Source: Mycocentrospora acerina
Lineage: Eukaryota > Ascomycota > Dothideomycetes > Pleosporales
DNA length: 64,000 nucleotides
Direction of reading: 5' to 3'
Assembly (NCBI GenBank): GCA_022701365.1
Contig: JAKUHH010000164.1
Span: 62,001-126,000 of the forward strand
Below, in pieces: positions 12,424-24,621 of the stretch. Within the stretch, counting starts at the first letter, position 1. Each line of letters starts with the position of its first letter. The translations under genes were made by a program, and so were the position numbers. The notes below the pieces were generated by a model. The model saw nothing but the letters and a program-made list of their open reading frames with translations, searched no databases and was not told the DNA's origin.

Positions 12424-13225
12424 GTGTTAGCATCTCTGAAGACCGCCTACCGGGAGCAAATCGAACGACTAGAGCGCGGGGGCGTCAACACCATAGGCAA
12501 GCAACATCTCACTCAACTGTTCAGCCCTGCACGACAAAAGGCACCGACAGAAAATATCATCAGGGGCGGCTTCGCTGCTAGTGGCTTGTTCTTATTCAAC
12601 CCAGACAGAGTGCTCAACTCTATGCCAAGGCCTGCTCAAGAGACGCCCAAACTCAAGGCTGATAAAGCATCTGTACAGACAAGTCCTTCAGAGGAAGTTC
12701 CGCAAACGCTTGTCACGCCAGTATCACTAGAAAGCCTGACAGCGCTGTGAAATCTGATCATGAGACAGGAAACCCATGCACTTAACGAGGGGAGAAAGCG
12801 GATCTACTGAAGCATTTCAACATGTTGTTCAAAGCAGCTCAATTATCCTCCGCTGAAAGCGCTCTCCAGCAGAACCATATCCGGCTGTTATTGAAGGTCA
12901 ACGACAAAGCCAAAGTTTGACGCTTAACCAAGTTATTGATACTAGAGACAGGCAAGGTTATGGGCTTTCAGGAGCTTCAGGACAAGCGTGGGAAGGGAAA
13001 CAAGGTCATAAGCGAAAAAGAGCAATAGCAGATACAGAGGTGGTAGAGCCAAGAAAAAAAGGTGGCGCGCACAAGGAGAAACCCTAGCCTTGTTATATCC
13101 ACAACGGCGCATGTCAACATAGCAGCTGTTACGGGAAGTGAGCCAGCTTCGTCACCATGGAGGGTTCCAGCCGCGCGGATGTACTGGCGGAGGCTTAGGC
13201 TATTATTGACCATCAATAGTCATCT
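12424..13225 (+). pseudogene. Fot1/pogo-type transposase remnant, C-terminal part
   Basis: The frame at 12424-12750 reads LKTAYREQIERLERGG, then a KQHLTQLFSPAR segment, then GGFAASGLFLFNPDRVL. This is the characteristic region after the last catalytic Asp in fungal pogo/DDE_1 transposases. Further pieces in other frames (HALNEGRKR about 12780, HVNIAAVTGSEP and PWRVPAARMY about 13105-13195) match the expected C-terminal order, so the reading frame is broken several times. The HTH and DDE core are missing. It belongs to a different pogo lineage from the intact element at 35.8 kb, judging by the unrelated tail. Confidence 0.75.
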
Positions 13226-13276
13226 TGCCACGACTTCTCCTATCGGTACGTAGGCGTAACTGTTCGCATTACTGGA

Positions 13277-13905
13277 TCACTCTGGGAGGTCATCGCGTGA
13301 GCAATTGCTGTTTTGAGTCGTTTGTTCGTCACTCGTCGGACTGCTGTCTATCGCGTTGCCTTTGAAACGCGACTGCAACTCTTGGGCATAAATGCTTGAT
13401 GCTGACTTCGGTGACGCTCTTAAAGTATCTGCACCTGCAGAGGGCTCAACAATACGCTCTCCGCCTTTACACTTCGATCGTGTATCTTGACTGACTTAGC
13501 GAAAAGCTTCCAACAGGGCTCCTGGCTCTCTATCTTGGTGCGCCAGCTTGGCCCAACAAAGACTTTAGGCCCTTCCCATCCTTCGCATTTCCCTAACCCC
13601 CTGCGCTGTAGTTGTCCACTTCCGATGCCGAATCCTAGTGGTTCCCATGCTCTCAGCCCAGATATATATATGTTCTCGGGTCGGAGTTCGCTCACCTTCC
13701 TTTGGATCATGTCCATGTCAGCTTTTGTGTATTTTGTGTCAGACTGGAGGCAGAACACGACGGTAGGCAAGATGCTGTAGGTATCGAGGAAGCGAGCGTA
13801 TTTGGGGGTTCTGAGATTATGAGGGATTGGAATAAAAGCGCAAACGATACTTGCCTGTAATTCGTCACCACTAGAAGTCGCAACCTCTACAACGTTTTTC
13901 CGATT
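13277..13905 (-). pseudogene. Unidentified coding fragment
   Basis: The minus strand is open from about 13900 to 13420 with protein-like composition (VVEVATSSGDELQ, then FIPIPHNLRTPKYARFLDTY, then a C-terminal part ending PLQVQIL). A second frame just downstream (KSASSIYAQELQSRFKG... ending at the stop 13277-13279) looks like its last piece, joined by a frameshift or an intron I could not place. There is no convincing start codon upstream. I do not recognise the family. It lies back to back with the HET pseudogene. It could be a live gene whose introns I have missed. Confidence 0.4.
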
Positions 13906-14272
13906 ATGGGAATGGGCAGACTATCGACAGCGTTTGAACGAAATCCATACAATACTCTTGCCTTCTCTCTTTTGCGCCTCCAAGGCTTGCAGTCGCACTT
14001 GCGTTTCTCATGCGCCTTCGTGCGCGCTGCCCAGCATCTTTCCGCGAAATATAACTAACTGTCGTTCTTGGCTGATATCAGTAGCTTTCTCCAAGCCTCT
14101 CAGCGTTCTTTTGCAAATATGTCGGAACTTATCGCCAAAGTCGCGTGTGCGCAAGGCGACAAGCATTCACTTCTGTTTTGCGCCTCCGGAATCCTTCATA
14201 TCATATGCTTGCATCGTGATCGATCAATCTGAGCGAACGGTGAGCGCTTGTGAAGAACATGTGAGAGCCGCG

Positions 14273-15036
14273 ATGCGGCTTCTGAAGCGTTTGCCGGGCG
14301 GCGGCTACGAGCTCGTGTCTGTCAGCAGCGACGACCCCCCTCCGTACGCCATCCTATCGCGCACCTAGATTGAGGATTAAGAAGTCACGTATAGTGAGCT
14401 GGTCGCGGGTACAGGCAAGAAAAAGACAGGCTACGATAAGATTTGCTTCTACAGCGAGCGAGCCGCAACGGACAGCCTCGAGTACTTCTAGATCGACACT
14501 TGTTGCATCGACAAGTCTGATAGTGATGATTTCAGCACGGCGATCAACTCCATATTCTGCTGTTTTCTGTGTGGATCTCAGTACTGCGTATATCCGGTGG
14601 ATGTCTTTATGCCGGACGAAATCACCGACGCTGAAGCCTTCTCGATAGCGTGGCAGGAAGCGTTTCGACAGAGCCGATGGTTCACGCGAGGCTGAACATT
14701 GCAAGAGCTTCTGGCGCCGTCTAGTGTCGAGTTCTTTTGCAAGCAGGGGGGCGGCTGGGTAGCAGGGTGTCGCTGGAGCGAGAGATCCACAAGCTCACCA
14801 AGATACCTATCACGGCCCTAAAAGGATAGAGCCTTGGCGAGTTTAGCGTTGAGGATCGAATGAGCTGGTCAGCTTTACGTTCGACAACAAGTTAAGAGGA
14901 CAAAGTGTACTGTTTTCTAGGAATCTTTGATGTGTTCCTGTTGCTCATATACAGAGAAGGCAAAGCATACGCCACGCCACGGCTTAGAGAGGAGATACAG
15001 AAGCGGCAAGAGGGCCGCGGGGCAGAGAACAGTTGA
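14273..15036 (+). pseudogene. HET-domain (heterokaryon incompatibility) pseudogene
   Basis: From the ATG at 14273 the frame gives the HET plan in order: MRLLKRLPGGG, PPYAILSRT, VTYSELVAGTGKKKTGYDKI, LEYF-stop-IDTCCIDKS, an AINS helix, SRWFTRG-stop-TLQELLAPSSVEFF, then RVSLEREIHKLTKIPITALKG, FSVEDRMSW and EDKVYCFLGIFDV ending in EGKAYATPRLREEIQKR. HET domains trigger cell death in fungal non-self recognition. Here the conserved Trp codons of the SHTW, YFWIDTCC and RGWTLQE motifs are all stops (TAG 14366-14368, TAG 14489-14491, TGA 14693-14695). Further stops lie at 14378, 14827 and 14893. A one-base frame change falls in a G6 run (14746-14751). It is a clear dead gene. Confidence 0.88.
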
Positions 15037-15079
15037 TTTGTCTGGTGCATTTCTGATGAGAAGAGGAAAGGATAGTATA

Positions 15080-15390
15080 GGGTTGGACTAAAAAGTGTAG
15101 AACTGATGATTGTATTATTACGTGCATACAACCTACAACATGGAGGAGGAAAGCTCGTGCTGAGTCATCGGCTAATGCCGCAACCAATCAGCTTGTGGCG
15201 CCTTCATGATGACGATCGCGGACACTGAGGCAAGCACAACAATACTGACCCCGACGACAACGCTAATACTTACCACTATGTTTCTGAACTCAACCAGAAC
15301 GTTGTTATTTTGAGTTTTATTAGTGACTGAGCTCAACGTCACAACAAGATCATCGCGGCATTCCTTACAACTGATATTGTCACGAGAGAG
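15080..15390 (-). repeat. Membrane-tail coding remnant; 3' part repeated at 38478-38640
   Basis: On the minus strand 15390-15170 encodes a hydrophobic helix (ISVVVGVSIVVLASVSAIVIMK) followed by APQADWLRH and a stop. About 150 bp around and after this stop (15080-15230) aligns with 38478-38640 on the plus strand, with blocks such as ATGAAGGCGCCAC, GGCATTAGCCGATGACTCAG and CTTTCCTCCTCCAT. The upstream helix also resembles minus-strand 18300-18400 (VTELRDLVGSVVAVIGARIV). I read it as the C-terminal tail and 3' flank of an unidentified gene family present as fragments. Confidence 0.5.
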
Positions 15391-15591
15391 GCTGGTCGGA
15401 AATTGAGAGCTAAAAGTATCAGTTACATCGTGACATCAGCATTCGGATCACCCTAGTACTCAGGCCTGTTAGTCTGATAGCACTTATGACCACGTAAAGC
15501 CATGAGTATCAAACCCAGCAACTTTGGTAAGCCGTTTCGCCTCGGTCTGATTCCCTCTCGAGATGAAAGAGTCCGTTCACCACTGGCGGTA

Positions 15592-15816
15592 CAGTCACTA
15601 GCGATTGCAGCTTCACCCTCACAGGCGGCAACACCAAATTAGGCTGAGCTGGCAGCAAGGATCGAGCCCACTTTTTGCCGTCAGCTGAACAATAAGACAA
15701 TCCATTTAGCAATTCATATCCAGTTTCAAGCCATTCAAAAAAGATAGGGTTGTGTAGAGCGGTGTTACAGCTGGTGTGATAAGGAAATGGGGTGAAGCTA
15801 CAATCGGTAGCGACTG
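15592..15816. mobile_element. 225-bp MITE, copy 1 (reverse orientation)
   Basis: Non-coding element of 225 bp with terminal inverted repeats of about 27 bp (starts CAGTCACTAGCGATTGCAGC) and flanking TA dinucleotides at 15590-15591 and 15817-15818, which look like the target-site duplication. Copies of exactly the same length lie at 43741-43965 and 52043-52267, in the opposite orientation. TA duplication suggests mobilisation by a Tc1/mariner-superfamily transposase; none with matching ends is in this window. Confidence 0.85.
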
Positions 15817-15818
15817 TA

Positions 15819-16858
15819 CAATAGTCAGGTGTTTGATAAACTCAACGACTTGCCACAGGATAACGATGGCATTCTCTTTGTCAATTGTACCTTGGATATC
15901 TTAGAATTCACCAAAATGTTGCTTGTATACAGATTATTGTGAATCAACGGGAACAGACCGCTCTGAAAGGAGAATAGATTTGATGATCTCATTTACGATT
16001 TGAAGGAGTGATCTTTTTTCAAAAAGATGAATCACTTGAAAGGGAATGAACATTTTTTTCTACTTAAGATGGTTTTGGCGATAGGTGCGCATTGAGTGCA
16101 ATTGTGTAACGTGATCTCCCTAGCACCCTCAAGGCGACTACTGCGAACACTTTTGGAACCGTTGGTAAAATGAAAACGCTTAATCGGCTTCCAAAACTAA
16201 GTTACTGATTGAGTAAAATCTCTTTGATCATTAGAAATGATTTATTTGGCGGCTCTGACCTCCATTCGATAATCCGGCGCGAGAAGAACAACGGAGGGCA
16301 ATTGCTCCTGCCAATCCTTACACCACATTCTCGATATTCTCTCTTCATCGCTGCCATACATGATAATCCTTTTTCGTTGGTTTTATTGAAGCGATGTGTG
16401 TCCCTGAAAGCTTACGCGCAGACTGCTGGATCGTAGTGTTATAGCTACTTTTGGTTAATGCGCGCGAGGTAGAAGAATTATAAAATGGAGAAGTTACTAT
16501 ATCTACTTTACTTTGAAGACGTCCACTTGTGGCAAGGGAAAGATAAATATTAAATTGACAAAAGTATTAAAATATTCATTTATACGTTCTCTTTTCTTAA
16601 GACTGCATGCATTCTAAAAAATGAAGGCATTTCACTTAGACATAAGAAATATGCATAACAAACAAAGGCTGCTAGCATTTCCTTTACTATCCATTTTTTT
16701 TACACATCATGTGACGAGATTGACGCAAGTAGAGAGAAATGTATCTACATGTGCAGTTTGTCACTGCGCTAGTCCATCAATTTTCCGAAGACCTAAGATG
16801 CAATCTACAAGCGGGCACAAAGCGACCAGAGTTCCATTTTTTTAAGAGAACAATACAA
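15819..16858. other. Intergenic region
   Basis: AT-rich DNA with only short, motif-free open frames. No gene or repeat supported. Confidence 0.45.
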
Positions 16859-17374
16859 CTATGCTTCGCATTTTTTAGACAGTGAAGAAACTCTCAATGC
16901 ATGAAAAGATGAAATAAAGTAATCGCTACCAGCAGGAAAACAAGGTAGAGTGGAGTTTTCATCTCTAACGTCCAAATTTGAATGGCGATCCGATAAGAGG
17001 TAGGGCAAGAAAATATCAATAGATGATGTGGCTTTTGGTTGGAAGCCATCTGAGTGATAAAAGCCTTGAATTTGGAGACTAGAATCTAGGAACCCTAGAG
17101 CTTGATTTCTGCGAATAAAATCACCAGGAGGTCGATTTTGTTGCTTCAAATGGTTAGTAAGCGAGTTACTGACAATATATAACTAAACAGTTGTAGAGGA
17201 GATTAACAAGATCCACACCTTATTTGTTTGAGTAGAGACATGAACAGGCGGAGGCGAGGCAGAGACATTTTGTTCCAATCTCGAGTTATTTGTTTTATCA
17301 GAAGAAATTTCATACGATTCTGACGACATGGTCTCTACGTGAAGGCGAAGAAACGTAAATGCAGCTAGATTCAT
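16859..17374 (-). CDS. Small unidentified protein, two exons
   Basis: Exons 17374-17219 and 17143-16859 join in phase 0 across a 75-bp intron (17144-17218) with a GTGTGG donor, a perfect TACTAAC branch site and a GAAG acceptor. The product would be 146 aa, or 131 aa from the second ATG at 17329. The N-terminal half is Ser/Asn-rich and probably disordered; the C-terminal half is better ordered (GDFIRRNQALGFLDSS, IDIFLPYLLSDRH, DYFISSFHALRV). No family recognised. The canonical branch site and clean phase are the main reason to accept it. Confidence 0.45.
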
Positions 17375-17679
17375 GCGATGGATGATTTGTGGAAAACCGG
17401 GAATATTGAAACAATGAACTATATCTTTGCCTTATTGGGGGCGGCGTGCATAATATACCAGGAAGTCAATTCTTCCTGCTTAATGCATGCTTCCGAGTCG
17501 AAAATTGCTTTTCGCAGTCATTCGATCTCATTGGCAGACGAAAGACGGCAGACGAAAACCAGCCACCAATCTTGTTTCCGCTCAGAAAGTGCTCATTTTG
17601 TCCTGTACCTAGCAAGGCAGCGAGTCTATGGCAAAATATATGTGAGGCATCGCAAGGTGTGAGTAAGAGTGGTGATTAA

Positions 17680-20600
17680 AGAATGTTTCCTAGTTCCTCG
17701 AAAACATAACCTTTGAAAAACAGAAGTCGAAACACTAGTCATGGGACTCCACCGCTCATATACTAACCGCTCTTAGTGACATTAATAGCTGCCACCTCAG
17801 GGGCTGGAACGTCTCTAATTAGACATACTGTCCTCTTTTCTTACTCAAGGACTATCAAGGGAAACACTTGCTGCGTCTCGCTGTCTTCAGTATTGTTAGG
17901 ACTCCTATCCACACCAGCGCCATTTCTATAAACCAGGATTGCAATACATGGCCGCTAGGAAATGATCAGTTCAACGCTTTTGAAAGCATTTCAAAGAGTA
18001 ATGACTGCATTTTAAATCCGATACCCTCGAACCATAATCGACTCTCTAGCAGTAACAACCACTACACTCACGGTGAGAGCTCTAGTAGTCGTGGTTGAGG
18101 CGAAGGAGGCGATGGTGGTCAGGGCAACTAGGTAGTACAGTGGTGACGGATTCGACCGCAAGAAGGCAGACGAGTTCCAAGCACAGTCACCAAAGCTTGA
18201 AAGATTCCGTAATTACTTCTCCACACCAAATCAGTCGTCATGGCTGCTCTTCATTGATCTTCAGCTTGTAGTCTATTGCCCCCCTAGCAATCTAGGAGCC
18301 TCAAGGCAGACATAACAATGCGTGCCCCGATGACAGCGACAACGCTCCCCACCAAGTCCCTGAGCTCAGTCACAAATTTCGGTTTGACGTCGGATACTGA
18401 GAGCGCGCGCACCGCGCTGAAGACAGTCTATTCGTCGGCAAGGCTCCTTGCCACGAGAAAATGAACACCTAATTCAATCCAGGCAAGCGTGCTCACCGCA
18501 CGCGTGTCCTCGCTACCACAGCCATCCCGCTCTTTGCCGCGCTTTGCTTTACTTCGGAAACCCCCACAGCTTCGAACATCGCTATAGGCGATTCATCATC
18601 ACGCAAAACGTCTATAAATAAGCATGTTTTACCGCACAAGCTCGCTAAAGGACAGTTTGCCGCGAGAGGCGAGGAGTATCAGTCACATCATGACAGCATT
18701 ACCTGGACTGCCTCATTCATGGAATCTGTCAGTGTGTTTGTGAAGCCAATATATTGGGAGCACAAGTACAAACTAGACGACCAGGGCTAGCCATGTCGCT
18801 TCAAGGATCAGTTGGTAGTCCGTATTTGATGAAATGAATTTGGAGGTAAAATTCATGTAAGATCGATAGTCCAAAGGTCAAAGAGATATATACAGTGTCA
18901 GCCTGCATGTGCGCAAGCACATGAGCACTCAGTTCCTAAATAGTCTCCGAGTCCTACACTCCTAATAATAGAACAAGTTCCTCCTGATTGTTCACTCACA
19001 CTACCCTATAGATTAAGACAGTGATGATGAACTACACGAACAACAACATTAGGAAAATGCCACTAGTGCCTACGTATTGCAAGGACAAAAAGGCTTATGA
19101 AGTAGAGTGTTGCATTTAGAGTGGCTCAGATCGTGGAGACACGAAGAAAGCACAAAGGATACAATAACAATAGAAAGGCATAGGGAACTAATTGGACACA
19201 AATGCGACGTTTTTGTATCTAGTGAATAGTTCAGAAAAGGGCGGACTTGGTTCTGTTTTTTACTTTCTATGTATCATCGTGGAAATTAATATCAACTCTC
19301 CTGAGACCTTGACTTAAAACGATTATGCACAATGTGTCACAAAAGGCAAGAAGAAGCGTTTGGCTACAACAGTAGATATGTGCAGCCTACCAGAGTTACA
19401 CCAGTAGTTAGTCAGAAAGCTGGCTCAAGCTTTTATTATAAATTTTGTAGTTTCCCAGTATAACCTATGAGCATGCTGCGACAGACTGTGCTATCCAGCT
19501 GCTTACACTCTTCTCTATCGCTTTATGGACTAGGGCTGAGAAGAATTTAAGGCTACGGAGGGGTTATTATTGAACCGTCCTCATCTAGACTAATCTTACG
19601 CATCCTCTTCGCGACAGTGCTGTGGTGAGGGGTTTTCCGGCCAGGGAGGTGATAGATGATGTCGCTTGACGGGCTCTTTTCTTTCAGAAGAAACTTCAGC
19701 ATCACCTCTATTGCAAATAATTATTATGGCTCTGGCTATGCATGGAGACCCGAGACAGGGAAAAGCATGATAGCGGACTGAGATTCGGAAAAAACTTTGT
19801 TAAGGATCATGATGCGTATCCCCTCAGTCGCTAAGGGTGATACGAGGCTAGAAATCTCAGATTCAGATTTAACAGCAGCTCTAACTTGACTGGCGATACC
19901 GTCTTATGTATGCGCTGCGATAATTTGCCGACGGCATGTCGTGGAAATGTTCTCGTAAGGCTCGTTTTCACAAAGATTACGACGATGGGTGATGACACTG
20001 TTATTAGTGCCTGCGGTACGGACAATTCACACGTACCGGATCATGTTGACTCGCTCTGTGACCTAGATTATGACGCGTTATATTCTGGACAAGAACATAC
20101 TCAGGCACCATTAAGGTTCGGTGGTAGATATGGTGGCGGCGGCGGCTGCTGTCAAAGTCACCGTCTGCTAGAGCCGTCTAGGCGCAGTTTTTCTTCATCA
20201 TTAGGGATGTTATGGTGCTCATAAAGACCATGCGGCAATTTAGAAAAGAAGGGATCGCGTGTATAAGGCCTTGCTTTCGTTGGCGCTCGTAAAGCTTTAG
20301 AAACAGAGCTTGTTTGCCAGGTGTTCTCTGTTGGTTTGTTTCCCCGAAGATTGGCCTTGACTTCACATGACCTGAGTTAAGCACAAGAATGATGATAAAT
20401 TGCATTTATGCACAAAATTCAGACAAAATAGGGCAAGCGTAGTCGTCCCACAGATGAAAGCTAATTCTTTATAGAGTGTAGTCATCTGATTTTTTGGTTT
20501 CAAATTAGACATTTAAGTGACAAACAGAATAATTTAATTGGTTTGTACTTTTGGATCTTACCACCAAACTTTCCTCATCTTCTTCTTCACAAAATCACTG

Positions 20601-20837
20601 GACAGTAAAGCTTGCACCCTGCCAGTCATAAATGAACAAGTGGTGGTCGGGTAGGTCCGTCATCGTCTAACACCCTATAATCGCTACTGCATTACGTAAA
20701 AACCTCAACCGGACAGTGCTGCTATCAGTTTCCTTGCGGTTCAGGAATGAGTAGATCTAGCTTCTCCGGAAGACCCATATTTGGAAGTTGGAAGAATCCG
20801 ACTGTAACAGTAGGGCAAGTACCAGGAAGATACGCCA
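17680..20837. other. Gene-poor stretch with a possible decayed fragment at 18.3-18.65 kb
   Basis: No intact gene. Minus strand 18650-18290 has coding-like pieces in two frames (DDESPIAMFEAVGVSEVKQ; VRALSVSDVKPKFVTELRD ending in a hydrophobic segment), broken by stops; the last piece resembles the membrane tail at 15.2-15.4 kb. Around 19880-20220 a plus-strand frame of 112 codons has no recognisable motif. The remainder holds nothing I can support. Confidence 0.4.
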
Positions 20838-21560
20838 TCAAGTGCTCAATAACAGGTCGATTGGATTCTCCGAAAGGCTTGGGGAAGAAGCCAAAAGTCC
20901 GGCAAGGTGCCCTGTCGACTGACTCTTTGTGTATATTGGCGGTCCAAGATAGTTGGCAATACTGCTGTTAGGAGGATCCTGATAGGTGTCGAAATTACAG
21001 ACCACGTCCTTTGTAAGGTTATCGCCAGACATAACCATCCGTACCAAATCCTTCATCGATATTTTGTAGGCTACGTCGAAATATTTCTCTTCGGCGAGAT
21101 ACGGCAAAAGCACAGTGACAGAATTATCACAGTCTAACTCGTTGTCGTAGATTCGGACATACACCTCCTCTATCTCCCATCCGTGGAACTTACTAGACAA
21201 CTCAGAATCTATTGTGTGTTCCATCAGCGCTCGATGAATTGAATTTGCCTCCTGTTGTGTACGAGATAGAGGAAGGTGACGCTTGTACGTTGTAAATTTC
21301 TCTTTGTGTGTGTATCCGAAGATGCGGCGGTAGAGTGTCACTCCGTCAAGAGGATCGCTAGCTGAAGGCCTAACCACCTCCACGTAACGTATGATCTCGC
21401 CCACTTGGGTAGCTTGGATAATGTGGCGATACGCATCAGGGAAAAATGGATGCGGAGAGCTGGTGGAGAGGATGGTCAAGCCTGGCTTTGGCCAAATGAA
21501 GTCTTCGTTTGAAGCCACCCAACCTGTCTGTTGACCTCCAGGAACTTTCGTGTCTTCCAT
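20838..21560 (-). CDS. Unidentified protein, 240 aa
   Basis: Open frame with its first ATG at 21560; the frame extends to 21746 only through non-ATG codons, so I take 21560. The sequence is protein-like throughout with no breaks: NEDFIWPKPGLTILSTSS, an RYVEVVRPSASDPLDGV segment, RRIFGYTHKEKFTTYKRHLPL, then acidic regions (EIEEVYVRIYDNELDCDN) and YFDVAYKISMKDLVRMVMSGD. There is no signal peptide from this start and no membrane helix. I do not recognise a family. It sits alone with more than 1 kb of non-coding DNA on each side. Confidence 0.5.
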   Translation of the reverse strand: MEDTKVPGGQQTGWVASNEDFIWPKPGLTILSTSSPHPFFPDAYRHIIQATQVGEIIRYVEVVRPSASDPLDGVTLYRRIFGYTHKEKFTTYKRHLPLSRTQQEANSIHRALMEHTIDSELSSKFHGWEIEEVYVRIYDNELDCDNSVTVLLPYLAEEKYFDVAYKISMKDLVRMVMSGDNLTKDVVCNFDTYQDPPNSSIANYLGPPIYTKSQSTGHLAGLLASSPSLSENPIDLLLST

Positions 21561-22860
21561 GATGATCGAGTCGTCGCCCTTTGTAGCACTGACAGGTCTA
21601 TCAGACAAGCTAGAAGAGGTCGTAGAGGACGAACCAGGTCGTATGGTGACCAATGTATGGTATGAGAGCGTGAGGTCGCGATTGAGTTGCAGCGTGAAAA
21701 GAAGAGACAAGGAGAGAAGTAATGAGAGATGTTGCTGAAGTCCCAACTATACTCAAGCACAAGGGGAGAGGGGAGTTGAGTACACTAGCCAATATTGACA
21801 ACAAAGGATCGCCTAAAAGTTTAATGCGCTTAAGGTGAAAGCATATTTTTAGACCTTGGCGTTTGCAACCTTTTGGAGTCGGGCTTTGAGGGAAACACGT
21901 AGGGTCAGTTTTGTTTAGTTCTAGCCACACTCTGTGGAGTAGGTGTAATATTTAATGATGAAAATTTTAGGTGAAGATTATTCAGCTCAGCTCTTGATCA
22001 ATTAGCCAGACAAAGGAAGCACGGCGTTGAAGTGGCCAAACGTTGTGTTCAGGGTTTACAAGCGCATCTCCTCGAAAACTGAGGTTGACGCGTTGCGATA
22101 CGCCCTGGATTGTATGATTTTGTCGTGCACAGTTTCACCAGCCTGATTACTGAAATCAGCGAGAGATTGGGTTGAGTTGAAGCTCCGGCGGTTGATCAAG
22201 AAAACATGCATGTTGTACTCCTTCGAAAAGACACGGCTGTGAATGACAATTCCCTTATCATAGCCTGCCTACCCAAGTCGCCAGCCGAAGGTTTCCGTGA
22301 CCAGGAGAAGCAAAGATAGCGGATGATAGGGCGGCGTATGAATGAGCTGAAAATGGAGTGCGTGTTGCAGAGATTTGAAAAGTATAGCTGGCGTTACGCA
22401 GCACTTCCGTCTGGTATTTAACGTAAGGCTTCGACTTTTTATCTGTGCAAAGCCTGGCCCCCTCGCTATTACTTCGGTGCATTAAGAAGATTGGCAAAGT
22501 CTGTATAAAATCTTGCCAGCCTACACGCTACATGCGAGCGTCAGGGCCAGCGCATTTGTTGAATCTTCCTCAATTGTATCACTAGATACGCACATGTGAC
22601 AAAAAATTCGTGCTCTAACATGAGGGAAAAAGTGGTATGTCCAATATTATAATGACAAGACATGCATTTACTGTAGCACTTAGTCAACAAGCGAGCAGCC
22701 AGTAACATGCAGGCAATCAAGATATGGGGGGATTTTCAGCGCGGTGTTTGCAAAATCCATCTACTCATCTACCTCCACTGCCGCGTGTTGTTTAACGAAG
22801 AAGATCAACTGCAAGAAAGGAGCCCAAAGTAACTGTAAACCTTCGGAATTGACCGGTATC
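21561..22860. other. Intergenic region
   Basis: No supported gene. Several 75-105-codon frames overlap on both strands without motifs. Confidence 0.45.
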
Positions 22861-22862
22861 GT

Positions 22863-24480
22863 CGATGGTCCCGACTCTAGCTCTGACCCAGATCGCAATA
22901 AGAGAAGAGGTGAGTAGTATGGGCAAGGATAACTTGTTTCACGACTTTCTACTCAATCAATTGGTTTTCGAGCAGCGCATCCAAAGCTTGTGGAGAGCCA
23001 CCTCCTCCAACAAGCGCCTTCAGCCCCCAGACCTAACAGAAGGCCGATGGGTCTTGCTAGCTACCCAGGCGCCGCAGGTAACCTCCTCCATCCTACCGCC
23101 CAAGGCAGCATTTACTCCGAGTTCCGGATCTAACTCGATCGTTTCACCATCGGGGAGAAGTTAGAGAAGGACGTCATAGAGATGTTCATCGCACTCATTA
23201 ACCAGATTGTTGCCGAACTGGCGCTCGTGGCTGACGCTATCTCGATGGCTCCCCGACGTCGTCTCCCAGACACGGGCGCGCAAAGTCAGCCGGTCGTTCG
23301 CGGTTTTCGACAGTGAATCTGGAAAGACGCCCAGTTACGGTACAATCAGCGTTCTCCTCTGGAGTCGAACGTGCAACAGCGCATCCAGCCCCTTAGTAGT
23401 CGCCGCGAACACGCGCTGTCCACACATCCTATTCGAAGACATCGTTAAACCTGCGTCCACGATTGGCGGCGGTAAAGACAAGCGTTAGTTCCGAAAGCGA
23501 CGCCCGGTTCCTATGGTCCAGTGCTTTATTATTATTAGGGCTCGGATGAAGCGGTATAGCAACGATAACATCGCTCGTGAATCTTGTCAACTCCATCTTG
23601 CCCCGTGGGGATGTGGCAGTCGGCGATGGAGTGGGATAGCGTGAGCATTGCCTCCGGGTCACCAACCGATTCGTCGATGTGCTCTATATGCAGAAGCAGG
23701 TGTGTTTCTAGGCGCTGCTAGGATGTCAAAGAGAAACCCGGTTACTCAGTCGTTATCGAACAGCAAGAATATCCAACATCGTCTAGTGGATCGTCATGCA
23801 GGCCATCAAGGCAGATTTCGAGGTCAAGGATATCGGCATACTGGCCCCGTATATCGCCCAAGTCGGAGCTCACCGTTTCGTCCTTGCGCCGCGCGCGGAG
23901 CGGAATGCTAGACACCAAAAGAGGTTAGGAGCGACGCATCATTTCTAAGCTTTGCGAAGCGAAGTATTGTCCAAGGTGGCCAGAAGGAGCTCGTCATCTA
24001 CCACCGCCACTGATAACCTCGGCTTCATCATCGACACCCGCGCCAGCTCCTCACCTTCGCGCGCGCGCCGGACTTGTCATCGTCGTTAACATGTTCAAGG
24101 CCGAAGCAGACAGCCAGAATAAAAGCAGCTGGGCTTGCGTCAACTCTGCGCTACACAAAGCACGCGCATGGTATGTTCAGAGGATGAACTTCATCAGCGT
24201 GTTCCACCAGCCCGCATCCGCGATTGACTCTATCTCCAGATGCTATTGTCGCTAAAAATCGCTACCCTTCCCTTCCACCTTCACCAGACCGTTGTCGTTC
24301 GCTACGACTGTCGAGCCGCGCATCGAAGGCGAGTGTGCGGAGGAAACCATCAAGATCAAGCAGCAAGGCAGGCTCAAGCGTTCGACAACAACGCTGCCTG
24401 GTCCGAGGATATTGTAGACAAGTCAAACTCCTGCATAACAGGTGATGTTAGCTTTGTAGAGAAACCAGTAGACTAAGATA
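22863..24480 (+). pseudogene. Superfamily 1 (Upf1/Dna2-like) helicase pseudogene
   Basis: The clearest part is the end of the second RecA-like domain. Around 23828-23870 the plus strand reads DIGILAPYIAQVGAHRFVLA, matching the (D)IGI(V/L)TPYxAQ helicase motif. It is followed in shifted frames by a GGQKELVIY segment (position of the VDxxQGxE motif), LGFIIDTRA (position of the LGFxxDxRRLNVALTRA motif) and LVIVVNMFKAEADSQN near 24070-24125. Upstream (23165-23230) a KDVIEMFIALINQIVAE stretch may be from the same protein. Frames change repeatedly and stops are frequent, so no product can be made. SF1 helicases of this shape are common accessory proteins in fungi. The exact 5' limit is uncertain. 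Confidence 0.6.
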
Positions 24481-24621
24481 GATGTAGGGATGATGCCGAG
24501 TTGGCATAGGACATGGGAGACTATTATTCGTGATGCCAGAAGTACTGAGTGACAAGGAGGTGAGTAACGAGTCACGCGATTGGGTACAGGTCCCGTCAGC
24601 GCGTCGCCGTGTCGGCGTTTA

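Noticed and set aside
21561..21746. N-terminal extension of the 240-aa gene that would give a Leu-rich signal-like start
   Set aside because: It begins at a TTG codon; the first ATG is at 21560, and no splice site links a better start.
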